A DNA stretch of 64,000 nucleotides from [Actinomadura] parvosata subsp. kistnae (GTDB lineage: Bacteria; Actinomycetota; Actinomycetes; Streptosporangiales; Streptosporangiaceae): assembly GCF_900323885.1 (NCBI RefSeq), contig NZ_OOHJ01000018.1, forward strand, positions 4,017,001 through 4,081,000, read 5' to 3'. Positions within the stretch are counted from its first letter, which is position 1. Each line of letters opens with the position of its first letter. The notes under the pieces are model-generated. The model had not been told where the DNA came from. It searched no databases and worked only from the letters and a program-made list of their open reading frames with translations. The position numbers and the translations under genes were made by a program. This document shows positions 24,844 through 34,813 of this stretch, one piece after another.

Positions 24844-25802
24844 ACGGCCAGGGCGTGCCGGGTCACGCCCGCCCACGACTCGGCGCGGCGGACGAAAGCC
24901 TCGGCGTGGTCGGGCCAGTGGTGGCGCAGCCGCGCCTGCGCGTGCCCCGCCTCGCCCAGCTTCAGCCGCCGCGCCGGGTCCTCCTTCAGGTCCAGGACGG
25001 CGTTCAGCACCGCGTCCACGTCCAGCGGCACGACGAGCCCGCACCCGACGCCCTCGACCAGCGAGGCGCCCTGCGGCGTCGTGATCACCGGCAGGCCCCT
25101 GCCCATGTAGTCCATGATCTTGGTGGGTGGGGTGCGGACCGTGTCGTCGGCCAGGGACAGCCCGGCCAGCGCCCCCTCGGCCATGCGCAGGGCGTGCCGG
25201 TTGGGGACGTACCCGAACCAGTCGAGCAGGCCCACCCGCTGCGCGTCCCGCAGCAGGGGGCGCACGTCGCGGGCGGCGGCGCCGATGAGGTCGAGCCGGA
25301 TGCCGTGCGGGACCAGCCGCTCGGCCAGCCCGATCAGCTCGCTCACGCCGCGCTCGGCCGACAGGCGGCCGATGTGCACGACCCTGGTGTCGCCAGGAGG
25401 GGGAGGGCTGGGCGACACCAGGGTCGCTTCGGGGACCACGGCCGGCGTGATCACCCGGTGGCGCCTTTCGGCGCGGGCGAGTTGCTTGGGGGTGACCTGC
25501 TCCCGCACGTCCCAGACGACCGGAGGCCGCCGGTACGGCAGCGCCCGCAGCAGCCGGTGGTCGTGCACGATCAGCAGGTCCGCGTCGCGCACGCCGCGCC
25601 TGAGCGCGCTTCGCGCCCGGCCGTAGGAGGCGTGGCGGGCCACGTCGATCGCGGTCAGGCCCATGGCGGGGGTCACGTTGAAATAGGTGAAGGGCGCGAC
25701 GTAGGTCACCTCGTGGCCCGCGTCGAGCAGCGCCCGGATCTGCCGGTGCATGATCCGGGCGTCCTCGGGATGGTGGACGGTGGTGGCGACACATGCGCGC
25801 AT
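24840..25802 (-). CDS. GT4 glycosyltransferase
   Basis: A 320-residue GT-B enzyme. MRACVATTVHHPEDARIMHR and ALLDAGHEVTYVAPF open the N-domain; VVHIGRLSAERGVSEL starts the C-domain; LADDTVRTPPTKIMDYMGRG, then LPVITTPQGASLVEG is the nucleotide-sugar binding block (the usual E is replaced by the PTKIMDYM pattern). It is a little short for the family. The stop overlaps the anti-sigma stop by 4 bp, tail to tail. Confidence 0.85.
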   Translation of the reverse strand: MRACVATTVHHPEDARIMHRQIRALLDAGHEVTYVAPFTYFNVTPAMGLTAIDVARHASYGRARSALRRGVRDADLLIVHDHRLLRALPYRRPPVVWDVREQVTPKQLARAERRHRVITPAVVPEATLVSPSPPPPGDTRVVHIGRLSAERGVSELIGLAERLVPHGIRLDLIGAAARDVRPLLRDAQRVGLLDWFGYVPNRHALRMAEGALAGLSLADDTVRTPPTKIMDYMGRGLPVITTPQGASLVEGVGCGLVVPLDVDAVLNAVLDLKEDPARRLKLGEAGHAQARLRHHWPDHAEAFVRRAESWAGVTRHALAV

Positions 25803-25858
25803 GTGTCGATGCTGAGCGCTTACCAGGTCAAAGGCGTTAATGCGGAGGGAACGGCCGC

Positions 25859-27091
25859 TTAACTTCGTGAGGGGCGCCGATAGAGCCAGGTCAGGCGGGG
25901 CTCCAGCACCCACTTGAAGACGGTGCGGGTCTCGGGCAGGCACAGGATGATGGCCAGGGCGAAGCAGCTCGCGCTGATCGCCAGCACGCCCAGCGGCCCG
26001 TACAGCCACGGGACCGACAGCCAGCCCATCTCCTTGGCGATCAGCACCGGGATGCCGTGCAGCAGGTAGCAGTAGAGGGTGCGGGTGCCGAGGTCGGTGT
26101 ACCAGGTCTCCTTCCTGGGCACCAGCGCCAGCACGGCCAGGCACATGGCCAGCGCGCACACCAGCAGCCCGACGCGCAGGCCGAGCCCCATGTACCAGGA
26201 CAGGTCGAGGTCCTGGTAGCTGTTCTTGTAGTAGAACGGGCCCAGCTTGGCGCCCCTCGACGCGAGGAAGACCGCCACCGCCGCCGCGCCGAGCAGGACG
26301 AACCCCGACACGATCTTGATCCAGCGCCGGTTGAGCAGCTCGAAGTGCTCCGGCTGGAGCACCAGGCCGATCACGAAGAACGGCAGCAGGCCGAAGAACC
26401 GGTCCATGCTGAAGTCGCCCGAGATCTGCGAGAACCCGGCGAACAGGTAGATCGCGATCGCCACCGGCACGGGATACTTCATCCGCTTCCACACCGGTGT
26501 GGACAACCGCCAGAACAGCAGCGCCAGCAGGTACCAGTTGAGCCACGCCGGATCGATGATGGTCAGGCTCCACTTCTGCCCGAGGGCGGTGCGGAGCGCG
26601 GCGTAACCCACCTCGACGATCACGTACGGGACGAGGAACGTGTCGACCAGCTTGTTGGTCTTCGCGTTGGAGTTCCAGAAGTTTCTGGACAGGTAGCCGC
26701 TGATCACCACGAACAGCGGCATGTGGAAGACGTAGATGAAGATGTAGGCCGCCCGCGCCGAGTCGGCGGCCAGGGTGGGCACCAGCGAGTGCCCGATCGG
26801 CACCAGCGCGATCAGGATGAACTTGACGTTGTCGAGGAACGGGTCGCGCTTGCGCTTGGCCGGCTCGGCCGCGGGCTGCGGCTGCTCCTGACGCCCCTCA
26901 CCGGAGTCCGGCCCCTCGGCGATCGCCGCCTGCGGCGCGGTGCGCTCGCCCGGCGCGATGCCGTGGGGATCGGTGGACTCGCTCCAGAACGCCTCCTCCG
27001 GCAACGGCCAGCGGGCCCCGGTGTTGGCGGGCCCCTGCTCCTCGGGGCTGCGCTGGGGCGTGGCCGGTGGGGAGAACCTGGTGTCAGACAC
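25859..27091 (-). CDS. Acyltransferase-3 family membrane protein (fucose 4-O-acetylase-like)
   Basis: A 410-residue protein. The first 80 residues are Pro/Glu-rich and probably disordered in the cytoplasm. From about 82, KRDPFLDNVKFILIALVPIG followed by HSL is the start of the Acyl_transf_3 domain, with VFHMPLFVVISGYLSRNFW and about ten membrane segments. Members acetylate sugars of envelope glycans. It lies downstream of an LCP gene on the same strand (177-bp gap) and before the GT4 gene. Confidence 0.85.
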   Translation of the reverse strand: MSDTRFSPPATPQRSPEEQGPANTGARWPLPEEAFWSESTDPHGIAPGERTAPQAAIAEGPDSGEGRQEQPQPAAEPAKRKRDPFLDNVKFILIALVPIGHSLVPTLAADSARAAYIFIYVFHMPLFVVISGYLSRNFWNSNAKTNKLVDTFLVPYVIVEVGYAALRTALGQKWSLTIIDPAWLNWYLLALLFWRLSTPVWKRMKYPVPVAIAIYLFAGFSQISGDFSMDRFFGLLPFFVIGLVLQPEHFELLNRRWIKIVSGFVLLGAAAVAVFLASRGAKLGPFYYKNSYQDLDLSWYMGLGLRVGLLVCALAMCLAVLALVPRKETWYTDLGTRTLYCYLLHGIPVLIAKEMGWLSVPWLYGPLGVLAISASCFALAIILCLPETRTVFKWVLEPRLTWLYRRPSRS

Positions 27092-27268
27092 AGAAGGAGT
27101 CGCTCAGCTTCGCTCGGGGCCGGGGAATCACGACGACAACAGGATCGGGAAAACCCTTGCGGCTTCGTGTCGCGCTGCGTCGCCAACCCGCAACAGACTA
27201 TCCCGCCCTCGCGGGTCCTGTCTCTCGCAGAGCCGCGAAACGCCCGGTTCCACAGGAGATTTGGAGCC

Positions 27269-28912
27269 TCAGGTGCACACGTTCTTCTGCTCCGAAGCGG
27301 TGATGGAGTTGTTCTTGACGCTGTCGGGCAGCTCGGTGACCTTGACCGAGTCGAAGTCCTCGCCCACCACGAGCTGGATGACCGGCGTGCCCTTCACGGC
27401 GGCCCCCGCCGTGGTGGCGGTGGTGGTGCCCGCCGCGGGCGTGTACGGCTGCACGTTGGTGGCCCGCACCTTGCCCGAGGCGGCCTGCGGCTTGGGCAGC
27501 ACCGCTCCGCCGAGCTTCACGGCGTGCGCGGAGGCCGTGTCGGTCTTGGTGTAGTGGATCTCGCTCTTGGCCAGGCTCGCCCCGCCGGGCGGCGCGTAGT
27601 TGCCCAGGCTGACGACGTTGTAGCCCTCCTTGGCGAGCTGGTCGGCCACCTCGCGGGCCTTGCCGAAGGTCTTGGTGCCGTTGAGCACCTGGACGCGCAC
27701 CTGCTGCGGCTTGACCGCCGCGGCCTTGGGCTGGTTGTTCGCGGTCGGCTCCGGGGTCGCGACCTCGGTGTCGGTCCTGATCGCCTTGAACAGCTCGGTG
27801 GCGTCCGGCTCCTTCCAGACCACCCGGTTGGGGTCGTCGGGGGCCGGCCCCCATGGCACGGTGATGAACTTGACGCCGTTGGCCGTCATCTCCTTGGCGC
27901 TCATCGCGATGTTGATGAGCTCCTCGGTGTCGTTGGCCAGCTCGGGGTCCATCGTGACCGACTTGCCCGCCGCCGCGACGAACTCGCGCAGCCGGCCCAC
28001 GTCGGTGAGCAGCTCGGTGCTGGTGGCCTTGGCCACGACCTTGCTCAGGAAGATCTGCTGGCGCTTGATGCGCTGGATGTCGCTGCCGTCGCCGTAGTGG
28101 CGCAGGCGCACGTAGCCGAGCGCCTTCTCGCCGTCGAGGCGGCTCTTGCCGGCCGGCAGCACCAGCTTGGACGCCTTGTCGTTGACGGCCGTCTTCAGGC
28201 AGATCTCGATGCCGCCGAGGGCGTCGACGATGTTCTTGAATCCGCTGAAGTTCACCTCGACGAAGTGGTTGATGCGGATGCCGGTGAGGGTCTCGATGGT
28301 CGAGATCGTGCACGCGATGCCGCCGGAGTTGTACGCCGAGTTGATCATGTCCCGGCGGGCGGGCATCTCCTGCTTGGTGGTCTCGTTCTTGCACTTGGGG
28401 ATCTGCACCAGCGAGTCGCGCGGGAAGCTGATGAGCTGCGCCTTGTCCCGGTTGGGGGAGATGTGCATGAGGATGATCGTGTCGGTGCGCTTGCCGCCCG
28501 CGTCGGCCTGGCGGGCCAGCGCCTGCCCGTACTTAGCGTTGCCCGCGCCCGCCCGCGTGTCGGAGCCGACGAGCAGCACGTTGAGCGCGCCGGTCGCCGG
28601 GGGCCGCGGGTTGATGATGTCTTCCTTGACGCTCTTCTGGTTGATGTTGCCGAGGCTGTCGCGGAAGGCGGCGTAGGCGGTCAGCGTGCCGGCGACCATG
28701 ACGCCGGTCAGGCCGACGCTGACCCAGGCCAGCACGCGCATCTTCGTCTTCTCGCCGTTACCTCCGCCGGAGCGGTGCCCGCGCGCGGGCCGGTCGTCGG
28801 GCGGCGGTGCGGCGGCCGCCTGGCGGCGGGCCATCCTGCTGCCGGGTTGTGTGACGGCCGTCCGGCGGTCCTGCACGGGATCGACTACCGGTACGCCCCT
28901 GTAGTCACTCAT
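27269..28912 (-). CDS. Second LytR-CpsA-Psr (LCP) glycopolymer ligase
   Basis: A 547-residue protein. A long cytoplasmic head is followed by one membrane helix (VLAWVSVGLTGVMVAGTLTAY) and the LCP domain: RTDTIILMHISP, SFPRDSLVQIPKC, DMINSAYNSGGIACTI, RINHFVEVNFSGFKNIVDAL and ALGYVRLRHYGDGSDIQRIK. A LytR_C domain (VQVLNGTKTFGKAREVADQL) follows at about 405-500, and the tail ends in Cys-Thr. GGGGGCGT lies directly before ATG 28912. Two LCP genes in one glycan region suggest two polymers or two attachment sites. Confidence 0.92.
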   Translation of the reverse strand: MSDYRGVPVVDPVQDRRTAVTQPGSRMARRQAAAAPPPDDRPARGHRSGGGNGEKTKMRVLAWVSVGLTGVMVAGTLTAYAAFRDSLGNINQKSVKEDIINPRPPATGALNVLLVGSDTRAGAGNAKYGQALARQADAGGKRTDTIILMHISPNRDKAQLISFPRDSLVQIPKCKNETTKQEMPARRDMINSAYNSGGIACTISTIETLTGIRINHFVEVNFSGFKNIVDALGGIEICLKTAVNDKASKLVLPAGKSRLDGEKALGYVRLRHYGDGSDIQRIKRQQIFLSKVVAKATSTELLTDVGRLREFVAAAGKSVTMDPELANDTEELINIAMSAKEMTANGVKFITVPWGPAPDDPNRVVWKEPDATELFKAIRTDTEVATPEPTANNQPKAAAVKPQQVRVQVLNGTKTFGKAREVADQLAKEGYNVVSLGNYAPPGGASLAKSEIHYTKTDTASAHAVKLGGAVLPKPQAASGKVRATNVQPYTPAAGTTTATTAGAAVKGTPVIQLVVGEDFDSVKVTELPDSVKNNSITASEQKNVCT

Positions 28913-29050
28913 ACGCCCCCTAGCCCTACTCCTTGCGCCGCCGGATTGATCGCTCCGCGCCACGAGACTAGGTCACGTACGGCGTGCACCGAGCCATGAT
29001 CATGGGGAATGGTCGTGACCCGGACGTGATGTTTCCGCGGCAAAGCATAC

Positions 29051-30633
29051 TCAGAGCCGGACATTGGGTGGAATATCATCGCCAAACTCTTTCGCCCTCG
29101 AATCGCCACCGGACTGTCGCAGCAGCTCAGGCCTGATGCTCTGCGCCGCCGCCAGACAGGCCAGGGGCACGGCCGGCAACACGTACCGGTAGTCGAACTC
29201 GGCGGCCGCGGCCGGTGTGATCAGCAGCACAACGGCCACCGACCAGGGCACCAGCCAGGCCGGCCCCGCCGCCAGGCGCCTTCCCTTACGCCTGCGGGCG
29301 ATCGCCGCCACCGGTGGCACCAGCAAGATCGCCAGGAGCACCGGGCCGGGCAGGCGCACCATGCTCTGGTAGGCCCGCAACCACCCGGCGAAGGGCTCCA
29401 CGATCTCCGTGCCGATCGCACCCTGCTCGTAGAGCTTGGCATACTCGGCGCCGACCTGCGCGGGATAGCGCCCAGGTGGCCCCGGCTCGGTCACCGGAAA
29501 CTGGTAATAGCCGTAGATCTCGGCGTCGGGATAGATCGGCCGGTCCCACCTGAACGAGCGGCCCAGCTCCTCCAGCACCGAGGCGGCGTAGTCGAGCGGC
29601 TGCGCGGTGATCGCCAGCATCGCGAACCTGGCCGCCAGGTCGTCGTTCTCCTTCGAGAACGTGATGCCCGGCAGCAGCACCAGCGGCGCGTCCTTGGCCC
29701 AGATGTACTCCTGCGAGGGCGGCCGCCGCTCCGGCGGGCGCGGATCGCACAGCACCTTCACGTCGGGCGGCGGGTCCATCCTGGCGCAGTCGGCGAACGC
29801 CATCGTCCGGGCGTACAGGAAGGCGCCGTTCGCCCCGACCAGGCCGACGCGCTGGTAGGTGACGTAGAACCAGGCGCCGTACGCGACGATCGGCACCAGC
29901 GCGGCGGCCAGCAGCACGGCGACCGGCCGCAGCCACGCCCCACCGGCCGCCTCCTCCCGCCGCCCCGCCTGATCCCCCCGTCGCCCGGCCCGATCCCCCC
30001 GCTGGACGGCCCGATCCAGCCGCGCAGCACGAACCAGGCCGCCAGCACCACGATCAGCGGCTGGCCGACCGTCCTGGTCAGCGTGGCGGCGGCCAGCAGC
30101 AGGCCGATCCCGGCGACCGTCGCCGTCCGGCGCGTCGCGCACAGCGCGACGGCGGCCACGACCAGGAACATGAACAGCGTGTCCGAGACGAGCAGGTGCT
30201 CCAGCTCGATCTGGTACGCGTCCAGCAGCACCGGCACCGTGGCCAGCGTCGCCGCCCACCTCGGAGCCCTCCCCGCCACCCTCCTCGCCGCCCGGTAGAC
30301 CAGCACCCCGGTGGCCAGCCCCAGCAGGTGCTGCGCCGCCGTGACCGCGCCGAACGCGTGCAGGGGCTCCAGCAGCTTGAGGAACATCGAGTAGCCGGCC
30401 GGGCGCACCAGGTCGGGGCGGGGCTTGAAGACGGTGACGATGTAGGTGTAGGAGTCGGGGAACCACAGGGCGGGGCGGTAGCCGAGCATCGCCAGGGCCC
30501 GCAGCGCGGCGCCCACGGCCAGGACGGCCAGGAACCAGCCGTGCCGGCGCGCGAACTCGCGCGGGCTTCCGGGCAGGCGCCGCCGGCCGCGGCCGGTCTT
30601 CGCGGGCTCCCCGTCGCGAGCCTCCGGCCTCAC
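29051..30633 (-). pseudogene. GT-C-like (GT39-type) membrane protein, interrupted by a frameshift
   Basis: GTG 30633 (GGGAGGA 6 bp upstream) opens a frame with REFARRHGWFLAVLAVGAAL, WFPDSYTYIVTVFKPRPDLV (the catalytic DS/DSYTY loop of GT39-like enzymes), RPAGYSMFLKLLEPLHAFG and several helices up to about 30,000. The text then becomes nonsense, and the protein continues in another frame from about 29,970 (EEAAGGAWLRPVAVLLAAAL onwards) to the stop at 29051. One added base restores the whole of about 527 residues. The junction is a G/C-rich stretch with two C6 runs (29974-29979 and 29995-30000). The intact protein would be a lipid-linked-sugar glycosyltransferase. Confidence 0.75.
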
Positions 30634-30695
30634 CGCATGTCCTCCCGCTCGTCCGGCAGCGTCCGTCCGTACGCTACCGGCGTTCCGAAGCCCGC

Positions 30696-30795
30696 CGCGC
30701 CGCCACGACAGCCCCGCATCCCGCGCCGCCACGAACAACCCGCCCCGCGCCGCCACGACAGGCCCGCATCCCGCGCCGCCACGAACAACCCGTCC
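30696..30795. repeat. About 50-bp tandem duplication upstream of the GT-C gene
   Basis: Two near-identical 50-bp units (acgaacaacc at 30731 and 30781; cgccacgaca at 30701 and 30751) built from ccgcgccgccacga words. They fill much of the 251-bp space between the divergent genes at 30633 and 30885, so they may affect promoter spacing. Confidence 0.8.
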
Positions 30796-30884
30796 CGCGA
30801 CACCACGGCGGACCCGCGCCCGCGCCGCCGCCCAGGGCCGCCCCGCGCTCTCGTGGGCCCGGGGTTGGATACGCTCCCGTTCCG

Positions 30885-32957
30885 ATGGAACTCGATCGAC
30901 CCGGCTGGGTGCTCGCCACGCTGTCCGTGCTGCCCGCGCTGGCCGTCGCGGGCTGGTTGCTGGCGGGCCTGCCGCTGCTGCTGCTCGGCCGGTTCGCCCC
31001 GCTGCCCGCCACGCTGGCCGGAGTGCCGCTGGCGGCGCTGCTGTGCTGGGCGGGCGCGCGCCGCCTCGGCGACGGCACGAAGCCGGGCGCGAAGCAGGCC
31101 GACGACGCGAAGCAGGCCGACGACGCGAAGCAGGCTGACGGCGCGAAGCCGATCAGCGGCGGCTGGTGGCAGGTCGGGGGCGTCGCCGGGGTGGCCGTGG
31201 CCTCTGGCGTGTTCAACGCGATCATGCACAGCGAGCAGGTCGCCGTCCGGCGTGACCCCGCCACCTACACCCAGTACGCCGCCTGGATCGCCGCCCACGG
31301 CGGGCTGCCCATCGACGTCCAGGCCGGGGCGTTCGGCGGCCCGGACCCCGCGCTGGTGTTCAAGAGCGTCGGCTTCTTCGACGTGGACGGCGGGGTGGTG
31401 CCGCAGTTCATGCCGGGGTCGCCGATGCTGTTCGCGATCGGCCACTGGCTGGGCGGGCCGTACGTGGTGCCGGCCGTGCTGGGCGCGCTGGCCGTGCTCA
31501 CGGTGGCCGGGGTGGTGGCGCGGCTGGCGGGGCCGCGGTGGACGCTGGTGGCGGCGACGGCGTTCGCCGTGAGCCAGCCGATCCTCTACACCTCGCGCAC
31601 CACGTTCAGCGAGATCCCGTCGCTGATCCTGCTGTTCGGCGGCCTGGCGCTGGCCCACGACGCCCTGGCACGGGGGGAGCGGACCAGGGCGGCGCTGGCC
31701 GGGCTGGTGTTCGGGCTGGCCGTGCTGGTCAGGGTGGACGGGCTGCGGGACGTGCTGCCGGTGCTGGCGTTCGCGGGGCTGCTGATCGCCATGCGGCGCT
31801 TCCGCCGGCCGGAAGGCGCGCTGGGGCCGCCGCTGCTGCTGGGGCTGCTGGCCGGGGCCGGGCTGGGGATGCTGGCGGCGTACGTGCTGGCCCGTCCCTA
31901 CCTGTCCTACCTGTCCGGCTCGGTGAAGCCGCTGCTGCTGGTCTGCGCCGCCGTCCTGGTGCTGACCGCCGCCGGGACGGCCTGCGCGCCCGCGCTCGCC
32001 CGGCTCCGCCTGCCGAGGTGGGCGCCGCGGACGGGCGCGGTGCTCGTGGTGCTGCTGATGGCGGCTCTGTACGCGCGCCCGTGGGTGCAGACCGTGACCC
32101 GGGTCCCCACGAACGAGGACGACCGCCGCACGTTCGAGATGATCCAGCAGATCCAGCGCGCCAACGGCCTGCCCGTGGACGGCACGCGGCTCTACTTCGA
32201 GAACTCGCTGCACTGGGTGACCTGGTACGTCGGCGCCCCGGCCGTCCTGCTGGCCACGATCGCCGCGGCGCTGCTGGTGCGCCGGCTGCTGCGTGGCGGC
32301 TCGTCGTTCGAGTGGCTGCTGCCGCTCGCGGTGATCGGCTGGACGACGGTCACGACGCTGCTGCGGCCCGAGATCACCCCCGACCATCCGTGGGCGGCCC
32401 GCCGCCTGGTCCCCATCGTGATCCCGGGGATGATCCTGCTGGCCGCGTACGGTCTGGCCCGGCTGCGCCGGCTCGCGGACCGGCACGGGCCCAAGGTGCT
32501 GAAGTGGGGCATGGCGCTGGCCGTGGCGCTGGTGCTGGTGCCGTCGGCCGTGACGTCGATCGGCACCGCGTTCACGCCGGTCGAGCGTGGGGAGGCGGCG
32601 GCGGTCGCGGCGATGTGCGCGCGGCTGCCGGCCGACGCGTCGGTGCTGACGGTGGAGCGGGTCACGGGTGACCGGTTCGTGCAGGTCGTCCGGGGGATGT
32701 GCGGCAGACCGGCGGCGCAGGTGGCCCGCCCGCGCGGGGATCTCGCGCCCGAGGCGGAGGTGCGGCGGCTGGCCGAGCGGGTGCGGGCGGCGGGCCGGGT
32801 GCCGGTGGTGCTGGGCGCCGAGGCGGGGCAGGTGTCGCCCTTCGGGGCGCCGGCGCAGATCCTGGAGCTGGTCACGCGCCAGGACGAGCGCTCGCTCACC
32901 GAGGCCCCGAACGGCACGTGGTCCCTGCGGATGAACGTCTGGATGGCCATCGCCTGA
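30885..32957 (+). CDS. GT-C-fold membrane glycosyltransferase (GT39/ArnT-like)
   Basis: A 690-residue polytopic protein. RRDPATYTQYAAWIAAHGGL is the acidic first-loop region expected for GT-C enzymes; SQPILYTSRTTFSEIPSLIL and GLVFGLAVLVRVDGLRDVLP are typical of the PMT/ArnT class, and HPWAARRLVPIVIPGM lies in a late loop. About 12-13 membrane segments; a C-terminal soluble part of about 110 residues. A KQADDA repeat sits at about residue 69-88. It probably moves a sugar from a polyprenyl-phosphate donor outside the membrane. Divergent from the frameshifted paralogue. Confidence 0.82.
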   Translation: MELDRPGWVLATLSVLPALAVAGWLLAGLPLLLLGRFAPLPATLAGVPLAALLCWAGARRLGDGTKPGAKQADDAKQADDAKQADGAKPISGGWWQVGGVAGVAVASGVFNAIMHSEQVAVRRDPATYTQYAAWIAAHGGLPIDVQAGAFGGPDPALVFKSVGFFDVDGGVVPQFMPGSPMLFAIGHWLGGPYVVPAVLGALAVLTVAGVVARLAGPRWTLVAATAFAVSQPILYTSRTTFSEIPSLILLFGGLALAHDALARGERTRAALAGLVFGLAVLVRVDGLRDVLPVLAFAGLLIAMRRFRRPEGALGPPLLLGLLAGAGLGMLAAYVLARPYLSYLSGSVKPLLLVCAAVLVLTAAGTACAPALARLRLPRWAPRTGAVLVVLLMAALYARPWVQTVTRVPTNEDDRRTFEMIQQIQRANGLPVDGTRLYFENSLHWVTWYVGAPAVLLATIAAALLVRRLLRGGSSFEWLLPLAVIGWTTVTTLLRPEITPDHPWAARRLVPIVIPGMILLAAYGLARLRRLADRHGPKVLKWGMALAVALVLVPSAVTSIGTAFTPVERGEAAAVAAMCARLPADASVLTVERVTGDRFVQVVRGMCGRPAAQVARPRGDLAPEAEVRRLAERVRAAGRVPVVLGAEAGQVSPFGAPAQILELVTRQDERSLTEAPNGTWSLRMNVWMAIA
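31089..31150. repeat. 18-bp tandem repeat encoding AKQADD units
   Basis: Units start at 31089, 31107, 31125 and 31143 (partial), each beginning gcgaag. They keep the reading frame and code for a charged 6-residue repeat in a loop of the membrane glycosyltransferase. Confidence 0.9.
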
Positions 32958-32978
32958 CCGGTTTGCGATGGTTGCCGC

Positions 32979-33809
32979 ATGTCCTACGACGAGGTGTCGT
33001 TCGGAAGCGACAGGCAGCCGCGGTGGAGCACGCGGGCGGCGGCGCGCCGGTGGCCACTGGTGATCCTCGCGGGGGTGGCGGCCGCGCTGGCGGGCGGCGG
33101 GTACCTGCTCGGGCGCCCGCCGGAGCCGTCCCCGCCTCCTGACGCGCCGTTCCCACAGGCGGACGGCGTGCAGATCACCCTGTGCCCGGACTCCGGCGAG
33201 TCCTGCGAGCCGGGCACGCCCGAGCAGGCGGTGGCCGAGGCGCGGAAGGTGCCCGAGCTGACCTCCGTCACGCTGGTCACGGGCGACGAAGCCAGGCGGC
33301 GGCTGTACGACGCGATCGTCACGCGCGAGCCGCAGTCCCCTGAGGAGGCGCGGTACCGGAGCCTGGCCTACCCGCCGCACCTGCGCGCGGGCCTGCGCGG
33401 CCCGGCCGACCTGGAGGCCGTCCAGCGCCGCCTCGCCGGGCGGCCGGGCATCGGCCGGATCTTCCTGACCTGGCCCGACTTCTGGGCGGGCAAGGCGCAG
33501 GTGGCCGTCGCGCTGTGCGCGCCCCGGCTGGCCTCCTCCGGGACGTGCGGCACGAGCTACGCGACGCGGGCCCAGCGGGACGCGGTCTTCGCCCTGCTGC
33601 GCGAGCAGGACGGCGTGGAGGAGGTGTTCCTGGAGGACCGGCCGTTCGCGCTGCGGCTGGCCCGGCACCGGCAGCCGCACCTGCGGTTCACGCTCGGCCA
33701 GTTCTCCGAGACGTTGTACGCCCGGCTCGACGATCCGGCGAAGGCGCGGGCGATCGCTCAGGCCGTGGTCCGGCAGCCCGGCGTGGCATGGGCCAGACTG
33801 GTGAAATGA
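32979..33809 (+). CDS. Single-pass protein with FtsX-type extracellular domains
   Basis: A 276-residue protein. Short cytoplasmic start, one membrane helix (RRWPLVILAGVAAALAGGGYL), then a Pro-rich link and two regions with the FtsX ectodomain pattern (residues about 60-155 with EARKVPELTSVTLVTGDEAR, YRSLAYPPHLRAGLRG, RLAGRPGIGRIFL; and about 175-276 with RDAVFALLREQDGVEEVFLE, FSETLYARL, VVRQPGVAWARL). It has none of the four FtsX permease helices, so it cannot be the FtsEX transporter. Such free-standing proteins are known only by annotation. It lies 22 bp after the GT-C gene. Confidence 0.65.
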   Translation: MSYDEVSFGSDRQPRWSTRAAARRWPLVILAGVAAALAGGGYLLGRPPEPSPPPDAPFPQADGVQITLCPDSGESCEPGTPEQAVAEARKVPELTSVTLVTGDEARRRLYDAIVTREPQSPEEARYRSLAYPPHLRAGLRGPADLEAVQRRLAGRPGIGRIFLTWPDFWAGKAQVAVALCAPRLASSGTCGTSYATRAQRDAVFALLREQDGVEEVFLEDRPFALRLARHRQPHLRFTLGQFSETLYARLDDPAKARAIAQAVVRQPGVAWARLVK

Positions 33810-33881
33810 TCCCTGAATCGGGAGCTCCCGCTGGCCCGATGTGGACTCGCCGTCCGGCTGGGCAGAGTACCCTCGACCCCC

Positions 33882-34811
33882 GTGAGCACGCTTGAGACCC
33901 CCAAGAGTGGAACTGCCGTGGAAGAAGCGCCGTACGTCACGATCGTCCTGCCCTGCTACAACGAGCAGGATCACGTCATCGACGAGGTGGAGCGCATCAC
34001 CAAGGCGATGGACTCGAGCGGCTACACCTACGAGCTGGTCGCCGTCGACGACTGCTCCACCGACGCGACGCTCGCCAAGCTGCAGGAGGCCGCGCCCCAC
34101 TACCCGCACCTGCGCATCCGCGCCTTCCACCGCAACGGCGGCTCCGGCACCGTGCGGCGCATCGGCACGCAGGAGGCCAGGGGCGAGATCGTGGTGTGGA
34201 CCGACGCCGACATGTCCTACGCCAACGAGCGCATCCCCGAGCTGGTGCAGATCCTGGAGAAGGACTCCACGATCGACCAGGTGGTGGGGGCGCGCACCAG
34301 CGAGGAGGGCTCGCACAAGCTGCTGCGCGTGCCGGCCAAGTGGGTGATCCGCAAGGTGGCCGAGATGCTGGCCGGGCAGAAGATCCCCGACCTCAACTCC
34401 GGCCTGCGGGCCTTCCGCAAGTCGGTGGCCCGGCCGTACCTGCGGCTGCTGCCTCCCGGGTTCTCGTGCGTCACGACGATCACGCTGTCGTTCCTGATGA
34501 ACCAGCACGACATCTACTACCTGCCGACGGAGTACGCGAAGCGGGCCGGCAAGTCGAAGTTCAGCTTCGTCTCCGACGCCTACCGCTACATCCTCCAGGT
34601 GCTGCGGATGATCATGTACTTCAACCCGCTCAAGGTGCTCATGCCGCCCGCGTTGTGGCTGGTCGCCATCGGGTTCGTGAAGGGCGTCTGGGACATGATC
34701 CAGCACCCGTTCTACTTCCCGGCCAACACCGTCATGATCTTCCTGTCGGGGTTGCTGATCGGGTCGGTGGCGCTGCTGGCCGACCTGATCGTGCGCTCGC
34801 GGGGAGAGTGA
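33882..34811 (+). CDS. GT2 polyprenyl-phosphate glycosyltransferase-like (DPM1/ArnC type)
   Basis: A 309-residue protein. YVTIVLPCYNEQDHVIDEVE and YELVAVDDCSTDATLAKL are the donor site, VVWTDADMSYANERIPELV the DAD metal site, and KIPDLNSGLRAFRKSVARP the acceptor block of dolichol-phosphate-mannose synthase-like enzymes. Two C-terminal helices (about 250-300). It would make the polyprenyl-phosphate sugar used by GT-C enzymes such as that at 30885. GTG start. Overlaps the next gene closely. Confidence 0.9.
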   Translation: MSTLETPKSGTAVEEAPYVTIVLPCYNEQDHVIDEVERITKAMDSSGYTYELVAVDDCSTDATLAKLQEAAPHYPHLRIRAFHRNGGSGTVRRIGTQEARGEIVVWTDADMSYANERIPELVQILEKDSTIDQVVGARTSEEGSHKLLRVPAKWVIRKVAEMLAGQKIPDLNSGLRAFRKSVARPYLRLLPPGFSCVTTITLSFLMNQHDIYYLPTEYAKRAGKSKFSFVSDAYRYILQVLRMIMYFNPLKVLMPPALWLVAIGFVKGVWDMIQHPFYFPANTVMIFLSGLLIGSVALLADLIVRSRGE

Positions 34812-34813
34812 CG

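Noticed and set aside
30630..34706. A 1358-codon open frame on the minus strand
   Set aside because: It runs antisense to the GT-C, FtsX-like and GT2 genes, is made of Arg/Gly/Pro/Gln text with no family motif, and is a usual artefact of GC-rich codon bias.
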